A DNA stretch of 8,769 nt, taken from the NCBI GenBank assembly GCA_027482795.1, contig JAIXVS010000304.1, positions 1 to 8,769 of the forward strand, written 5' to 3'. How positions within the stretch are numbered: position 1 is the first letter of the stretch; each line of letters begins with the position of its first letter. The notes below the pieces were generated by a model. It saw only the letters and a list, made by a program, of their open reading frames with translations, was not told where the DNA came from and searched no databases. Below are positions 5,219-8,769 of the stretch, in pieces. The stretch comes from Rhodobacter sp. (GTDB taxonomy: Bacteria; Pseudomonadota; Alphaproteobacteria; Rhodobacterales; Rhodobacteraceae). Both the position numbers and the translations under genes were made by a program.

Positions 5219-6880
5219 ATGCCTGCCACCTTTCGCCTGACCCTTGCCCAGTTGAACCCCGTTTTGGGCGCGCTTGCGGCCAATGCCGCCGCCGCCCATG
5301 CGGCTTGGCAGGCGGGGCGGGACGGCGGGGCCAATATGGTCGCGCTTAGCGAGATGTTTATCACAGGCTATCAGACCCAAGATCTGATCGTGAAACCCGC
5401 CTTTGCCTTTGCTGCCATGGCGCAGATCGAAGCGCTGGCCAAAACCTGCGCCGATGGCCCTGCCTTGGGCATCGGCGGGCCGCATTTGGCATCAGACGGG
5501 CAGTTGTTTAATGCCTATTACATCTGCCAAGGCGGGCGCATTACTGCGACTGTTCTAAAGCATGAATTACCCAATGATGGCGTGTTTGATGAAAAGCGCA
5601 TTTTCGCCAGCGCGCCGCTGCAAGGCCCCTATGCCGTTGGGCCCCTGCGCATTGGCACGCCCATTTGCGAAGATGCGTGGCACACCGATGTGGCCGAAAC
5701 ATTGGCCGAAACGGGCGCGCAGATTTTGCTGGTGCCGAACGGCTCGCCCTATCACCGCGCCAAGCAAGAGGTGCGGCTGCGCCTGATGCGCGCGCGGGTG
5801 GCAGAAACGGGCCTGCCATTGGTGTATTTAAACATGGTCGGCGGGCAGGATGATCAGGTCTTCGATGGCGCGTCTTTTGTGCTGAACCCCGATGGCAGTT
5901 TGGCCGCTCAGTTGCCGCAGTTTGAAACGGCGCTTGTTCATATCGACTTTGACGAAACACCAGATGGATGGCGCGCGCGGCCTGCGCCAGTGGCCACCCT
6001 GCCAGATGCATATGAGGCCGATTATACCGCCATGGTGCTGTCTTTGCGCGATTATATGGGCAAGACGGGGTTCAAAAAGGCGGTTCTGGGCCTGTCGGGC
6101 GGGGTCGATTCGGCGCTGGTTGCGGCGATTGCTGCCGATGCGCTGGGGCCAGAAAACCTGCGCTGTGTGATGCTGCCGTCGCGGTTCACCTCTGCTGCCA
6201 GCCTTGAGGATGCCACGGCTGTCGCGCGCGCCATTGGCTGCCGTTTGGACACCGTTCCCATTTCAGGCCCGCAAGAGGCCAGCCTTGCCGCTTTGGGCGA
6301 TTTGTTTGCAGGCACGCCCGAAGGGCTTACGGAGGAAAACCTACAGTCCCGCCTGCGCGGCCTGCTTCTGATGGCGCTGTCCAATAAGTTTGGCGAAATG
6401 CTGCTGACCACGGGCAATAAATCGGAAATGGCAGTGGGCTATTGCACGATTTATGGCGATATGAACGGCGGGTATAACCCGCTGAAAGACCTGTATAAAA
6501 CCCGCGTTTTTGAAACCTGCCGCTGGCGCAACGCCCATCACCGCGCCTTTATGCTGGCCCCCGCTGGCGTGCTGATCCCGCCATCGGTCATCGACAAGCC
6601 GCCCAGCGCGGAGTTGCGCGAAAATCAGCGCGATGATGACAGCCTGCCGCCCTACCCCGTTTTGGACGCGATTCTGGACGGGCTGGTTGACCGTGATTGT
6701 AGTGTTGCTGATCTTGTGGCCGAAGGATTCGATGCGGCAACCGTCAAACGCATAGAACATCTGCTGTATCTGGCCGAATACAAACGCTATCAATCCCCAC
6801 CTGGTACGCGCCTAACCGCCCGCGCCTTTGGCACAGATCGCCGCTATCCCATTGTAAACCGCTGGCGCGATGCGCCCTAG
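5219..6880 (+). CDS. nadE: Glutamine-dependent NAD+ synthetase NadE
   Basis: The enzyme amidates nicotinic acid adenine dinucleotide to NAD+ with ATP, taking ammonia from glutamine, as the last step of NAD synthesis. The 553 residues comprise two domains. The N-terminal nitrilase-type glutaminase shows the Glu45-Lys114-Cys150 triad in ALSEMF, VLKHELPN and PICEDAW. The C-terminal synthetase domain shows the PP-loop SGGVDS (293-298), LTTGNKSE near 396-403 and YGDMNGGYNPLKDLYKT near 412-428. Length is normal for the two-domain bacterial form. Start choice: ATG 5219 (MPATFRLTLAQLNP) has GGAG 6 nt upstream and fits family N-termini, which begin a few residues before FR.TLAQ. ATG 5207, with AGGG 7 nt upstream, is a credible alternative that adds MELP. 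Starts further upstream run into the divergent MORN gene. The next gene follows after 62 nt on the same strand. Confidence 0.96.
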   Translation: MPATFRLTLAQLNPVLGALAANAAAAHAAWQAGRDGGANMVALSEMFITGYQTQDLIVKPAFAFAAMAQIEALAKTCADGPALGIGGPHLASDGQLFNAYYICQGGRITATVLKHELPNDGVFDEKRIFASAPLQGPYAVGPLRIGTPICEDAWHTDVAETLAETGAQILLVPNGSPYHRAKQEVRLRLMRARVAETGLPLVYLNMVGGQDDQVFDGASFVLNPDGSLAAQLPQFETALVHIDFDETPDGWRARPAPVATLPDAYEADYTAMVLSLRDYMGKTGFKKAVLGLSGGVDSALVAAIAADALGPENLRCVMLPSRFTSAASLEDATAVARAIGCRLDTVPISGPQEASLAALGDLFAGTPEGLTEENLQSRLRGLLLMALSNKFGEMLLTTGNKSEMAVGYCTIYGDMNGGYNPLKDLYKTRVFETCRWRNAHHRAFMLAPAGVLIPPSVIDKPPSAELRENQRDDDSLPPYPVLDAILDGLVDRDCSVADLVAEGFDAATVKRIEHLLYLAEYKRYQSPPGTRLTARAFGTDRRYPIVNRWRDAP

Positions 6881-6906
6881 GCGTCGAATTTCGCAGCTTT
6901 GTTACA

Positions 6907-6922
6907 CAGCCTGATTAGGCTG
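6907..6922 (+). terminator. Perfect hairpin between nadE and the EEP gene
   Basis: CAGCCT (6907-6912) and AGGCTG (6917-6922) pair perfectly around GATT. It lies 27 nt after the nadE stop and 20 nt before the EEP ATG. No T-run follows (GCGCGCAAATT comes next), so it is either a weak or Rho-assisted terminator, an RNA-stabilising stem, or an operator for the downstream gene. No clear promoter for the EEP gene was seen in this 62-nt gap. Confidence 0.35.
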
Positions 6923-6942
6923 CGCGCAAATTGGGGGAAATC

Positions 6943-7893
6943 ATGAAGAACTATGCAATTCTGGCTGCGCTTTTGGGCATTATCGCCGCAACGGGGGCCC
7001 ATTCAGAAACCCTGCGCGTGCTCGGCTTTAACATCTATGGCGGCGGCGCAAATGACGATAAGGGCATTGAAGAAACGCTTGCTGCAATAAAAGCGGCCAA
7101 TCCTGATGTGATCGGAATGCAGGAAACCCGCGTTGAAACCGACCCTTGCGAAGCAGATTATTGCCCCGCCGCTGGACCTTCGGTCGCCAAGGCACTCGCA
7201 GATGCACTCGGGTTTTATTATTACGACCAAACCCAAGAAAACGCGGCGCTTTGGGCCAATGCGATTTTGTCGCGCTATCCCATTGGCGAAGCCTCGAAAA
7301 ATGATCTGGGCGTGCCCTTGGACGTGAACGGCAAAACCGTCTGGCTGTTCAACATCCACCTTGATGACAGCCCTTACCAACCCTACCAGTTGCTGGATAT
7401 TGAATATGGCGCGGCCCCGTTTATCAAAACTGAAGCGCAGGCGGTTGAATTTGCCAATTCCACGCGCAAACCTGCGATGGATGTGCTGTTTGCCGATATG
7501 CAAGCAGCGCAAGGCGCGGCAGCGGTGTTCGTGACAGGCGATTTTAACGAGCCTAGCCATCATGATTGGACCAAAGCCGCAGCGGACGCGGGCCATCATC
7601 CTATTGCTGTGGCTTGGCCCACAACCAAACGCCTTACCGAGGGGGGCTTTGTCGACACCTACCGCGCCGTCTACCCCGACCCAGTGGCCAAACCCGCCTA
7701 TACATGGACACCCCGCTATGACGAGGCAGCCACCGATGATCACCCCGACCGAATTGACTTTGTCTTCGCCAAAGGGGCGGGATTAAAGGTGAATTCTGCG
7801 GCAATTCTGGGCGAAGACGGGCCGCGCAGCGATATCAAAGTGATGCCGTGGCCATCTGATCACCGTGCATCCTTGGCCGAGGTGTCGTTCTAA
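6943..7893 (+). CDS. Secreted endonuclease/exonuclease/phosphatase (EEP) family hydrolase
   Basis: A 316-residue exported phosphodiesterase or nuclease of the DNase I-like fold. Residues 1-21 are a Sec signal peptide (MKNYAILAALLG..., likely cut after GAHS). The EEP metal and catalytic motifs are all present in order: FNIYGGG with Asn30, MQETR with Glu61, ANAILSRYP (105-113), FNIHLDD with His139, TGDFNEPS with Asp200 and Asn202, DRIDFVF with Asp272, and WPSDHRA with Asp306-His307. It should therefore be an active Mg2+-dependent enzyme in the periplasm or medium. The substrate could be nucleic acid, a phospholipid or another phosphodiester; the motifs do not decide. One Cys pair (69, 74) could form a disulfide after export. 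ATG 6943 is preceded by GGGGGAA at good spacing; an upstream in-frame TTG (6931) overlaps that site and is rejected. No membrane segment beyond the signal is visible. Confidence 0.9.
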   Translation: MKNYAILAALLGIIAATGAHSETLRVLGFNIYGGGANDDKGIEETLAAIKAANPDVIGMQETRVETDPCEADYCPAAGPSVAKALADALGFYYYDQTQENAALWANAILSRYPIGEASKNDLGVPLDVNGKTVWLFNIHLDDSPYQPYQLLDIEYGAAPFIKTEAQAVEFANSTRKPAMDVLFADMQAAQGAAAVFVTGDFNEPSHHDWTKAAADAGHHPIAVAWPTTKRLTEGGFVDTYRAVYPDPVAKPAYTWTPRYDEAATDDHPDRIDFVFAKGAGLKVNSAAILGEDGPRSDIKVMPWPSDHRASLAEVSF

Positions 7894-7921
7894 GATAACT
7901 TCCCCAGCGGTCATTTTCGTT

Positions 7922-7950
7922 GCAATTTTTGCGCGGCGCGTCAAAATTGC
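7922..7950. repeat. 8-bp inverted repeat between the EEP and DUF1801 genes
   Basis: GCAATTTT (7922-7929) and AAAATTGC (7943-7950) are perfect inverted repeats separated by 13 GC-rich bases. An AT-rich symmetric pair flanking a GC-rich core, 29 bp before the DUF1801 ATG, could be an operator. TTGCAA (7920-7925) and CAAAAT (7942-7947), 16 nt apart, also make a weak promoter-like pair inside it. As RNA it could form a stem, but no T-tract follows. Confidence 0.4.
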
Positions 7951-7978
7951 GGCCATGTCCACCTGAAAGCACTTCGCA

Positions 7979-8404
7979 ATGGATCAGGCCAAGACCAGCC
8001 CGCAAGATACCGATATTGACACCTTTCTTGCCCAAGTGCTGCCACAGCGCCGCGCCGAAGCGCAGCACTTGGTGCAGATTTTTGGCGAGGTGTCGGGATT
8101 TCCTTCGCGCATCTGGGCGGGGCGGATGGTGGGATTTGGGCGCTATGAATACCGCTATGAAACAGGGCATTCAGGGCAGGCCTTGGCAACTGGTTTTGCA
8201 CTGGGGCGGGCCGAAATCTCGATTTATATCATGCCAGGATATGGCGATTATGGCCACATTCTAAAGGATTTGGGCAAACATCGCACGGGCAAATCCTGCC
8301 TTTATCTGCGCCGCCTTTCGGATGTCAATCCAGATGCGCTGCGCGCCCTTATCCGCGCGGGGCTGGATGATTTGGCACAGCGCTGGCCGATATTTCCCGC
8401 CTAG
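7979..8404 (+). CDS. DUF1801 domain-containing protein
   Basis: This 141-residue cytoplasmic protein consists of one DUF1801 (YdhG-like) domain over almost its full length. Recognisable family features are an N-terminal helix with DTFLAQVLPQRRAEAQHL (14-31), Trp46 followed by MVGFGRYEYRY (50-60), SIYIMPGYGDY (81-91) and the conserved GKHRTGKSCLYLRRL (99-113). Members have a compact alpha/beta fold with no established biochemical activity. There is no signal peptide or membrane helix. The ATG at 7979 has a weak GAAAG about 9 nt upstream, and no other start fits the domain. It lies 85 nt after the EEP gene on the same strand, a gap that contains an inverted repeat, so it may have its own promoter. 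Family match is confident; function is unknown. Confidence 0.85.
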   Translation: MDQAKTSPQDTDIDTFLAQVLPQRRAEAQHLVQIFGEVSGFPSRIWAGRMVGFGRYEYRYETGHSGQALATGFALGRAEISIYIMPGYGDYGHILKDLGKHRTGKSCLYLRRLSDVNPDALRALIRAGLDDLAQRWPIFPA

Positions 8405-8449
8405 GCCCAGTGTTTTGTGGGGCAAGCGGATCATCGCCCAATACATACT

Positions 8450-8468
8450 GGCCCAAGCTAGGGCCTTT
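8450..8468 (+). terminator. Weak terminator-like hairpin after the DUF1801 gene
   Basis: GGCCC (8450-8454) and GGGCC (8461-8465) pair around AAGCTA and are followed by TTT. It lies 46 nt beyond the DUF1801 stop. The stem is short and the T-run is only three, so it is a modest candidate for ending the nadE-side transcripts before mreB. Confidence 0.3.
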
Positions 8469-8480
8469 CCCTGCGCGACA

Positions 8481-8504
8481 AGGCCAAGTATAGGTGCTTG
8501 GCCT
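8481..8504 (+). repeat. 8-bp perfect inverted repeat upstream of mreB
   Basis: AGGCCAAG (8481-8488) and CTTGGCCT (8497-8504) are perfect inverted repeats with an 8-nt loop, TATAGGTG. The loop holds TATAGG, a possible -10 element with no convincing -35. If that promoter is real, the palindrome would embrace it and act as an operator. Otherwise it may be a stem in the mreB 5' region about 55 nt before the ATG. No T-run follows. Confidence 0.4.
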
Positions 8505-8559
8505 GCCTCATCCTTGAGTCGCGGGCTGCCTCATCGCACAAGTTTAGGATAACTCTCGC

Positions 8560-8769
8560 ATGTCCATCTTATCTGGTATCTTCTCGTCTGACATGGCCAT
8601 TGACCTTGGGACGGCGAATACGCTGGTCTATGTGCGCGGCAAAGGGATTGTGCTGAACGAACCTTCGGTTGTGGCCTATCAGGTTAAAGATGGTCGCAAA
8701 ATGGTCTTGGCGGTGGGCGATGATGCGAAGCTGATGCTGGGCCGTACCCCTGGCAGTATCGAGGCGATC
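8560..8769 (+). CDS. mreB: Rod shape-determining protein MreB (N-terminal 70 codons, cut by window edge)
   Basis: MreB is the bacterial actin homologue that forms membrane-bound filaments and directs lateral peptidoglycan synthesis. The visible N-terminus carries the actin-fold phosphate-1 loop AIDLGTANTLVYVRGKGIV (residues 13-31) and NEPSVVAY (33-40), then VGDDAKLMLGRTPGSIEAI up to the right edge. The short N-terminus with a hydrophobic SILSGIF stretch matches the membrane-binding region of MreB. ATG 8560 is preceded by AGGA about 10 nt upstream. The remainder, about four fifths of the usual 345 or so residues, is outside the window; mreC and mreD usually follow. Identity is very secure. Confidence 0.97.
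   Translation, partial: MSILSGIFSSDMAIDLGTANTLVYVRGKGIVLNEPSVVAYQVKDGRKMVLAVGDDAKLMLGRTPGSIEAI

Noticed and set aside
5092..5364. Upstream 91-codon extension of the MORN protein to ATG 5364
   Set aside because: It overlaps the nadE N-terminus on the opposite strand, has no family features, and would bury the clear signal peptide internally.
1..8769. Defence system, prophage, transposon, CRISPR, tRNA or rRNA content
   Set aside because: No transposase, integrase, nuclease-helicase set, regular spacer array, cloverleaf or rRNA motif was seen on either strand.

Overview
The window looks like a chromosomal segment from an alphaproteobacterium, most likely of the Rhodobacterales. Four things point that way: the GC-rich coding style with heavy use of GCC, GGC and CGC codons; the sequence character of LeuA, glutamine-dependent NadE and MreB; an SDR plus FeS-photolyase (CryB/PhrB type) pair; and a leucine-rich leader ORF in front of leuA. 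I see no tRNA, rRNA, insertion sequence, integrase, CRISPR array or phage gene. The genus is not resolved from sequence alone.

Layout. Positions 1-905 (minus) hold the first 301 codons of leuA, running off the left edge. Positions 906-1439 have no conventional gene. The leuA-proximal half holds a probable leucine attenuator: promoter, a 30-codon leader peptide with four consecutive Leu codons, and alternative RNA stems. The distal half (about 1168-1397) is packed with GC-rich palindromes. Positions 1440-3610 (plus) carry a two-gene operon, a short-chain dehydrogenase (SDR) overlapping a 507-residue FeS-type bacterial (6-4) photolyase/cryptochrome. Convergent to it, with stop codons overlapping, is a secreted protein built almost wholly of MORN repeats (3607-5091, minus). 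A divergent region of about 127 bp separates that gene from nadE (5219-6880, plus). Next come a secreted endonuclease/exonuclease/phosphatase-fold enzyme (6943-7893), a DUF1801 protein (7979-8404), and the first 70 codons of mreB (8560 to the right edge).

How the parts fit. leuA and mreB are housekeeping genes that face away from each other and bracket the segment. nadE makes NAD+, leuA commits carbon to leucine, and the SDR/photolyase pair probably belongs to a light or photodamage response. The MORN protein and the EEP enzyme both have signal peptides and act outside the cytoplasm; their substrates or partners cannot be read from the sequence. I do not see a multi-gene novel system. The most interesting element is the compact, possibly leaderless leucine-attenuation leader of leuA. 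After it come the palindrome cluster beside that leader and the 19-unit MORN protein.
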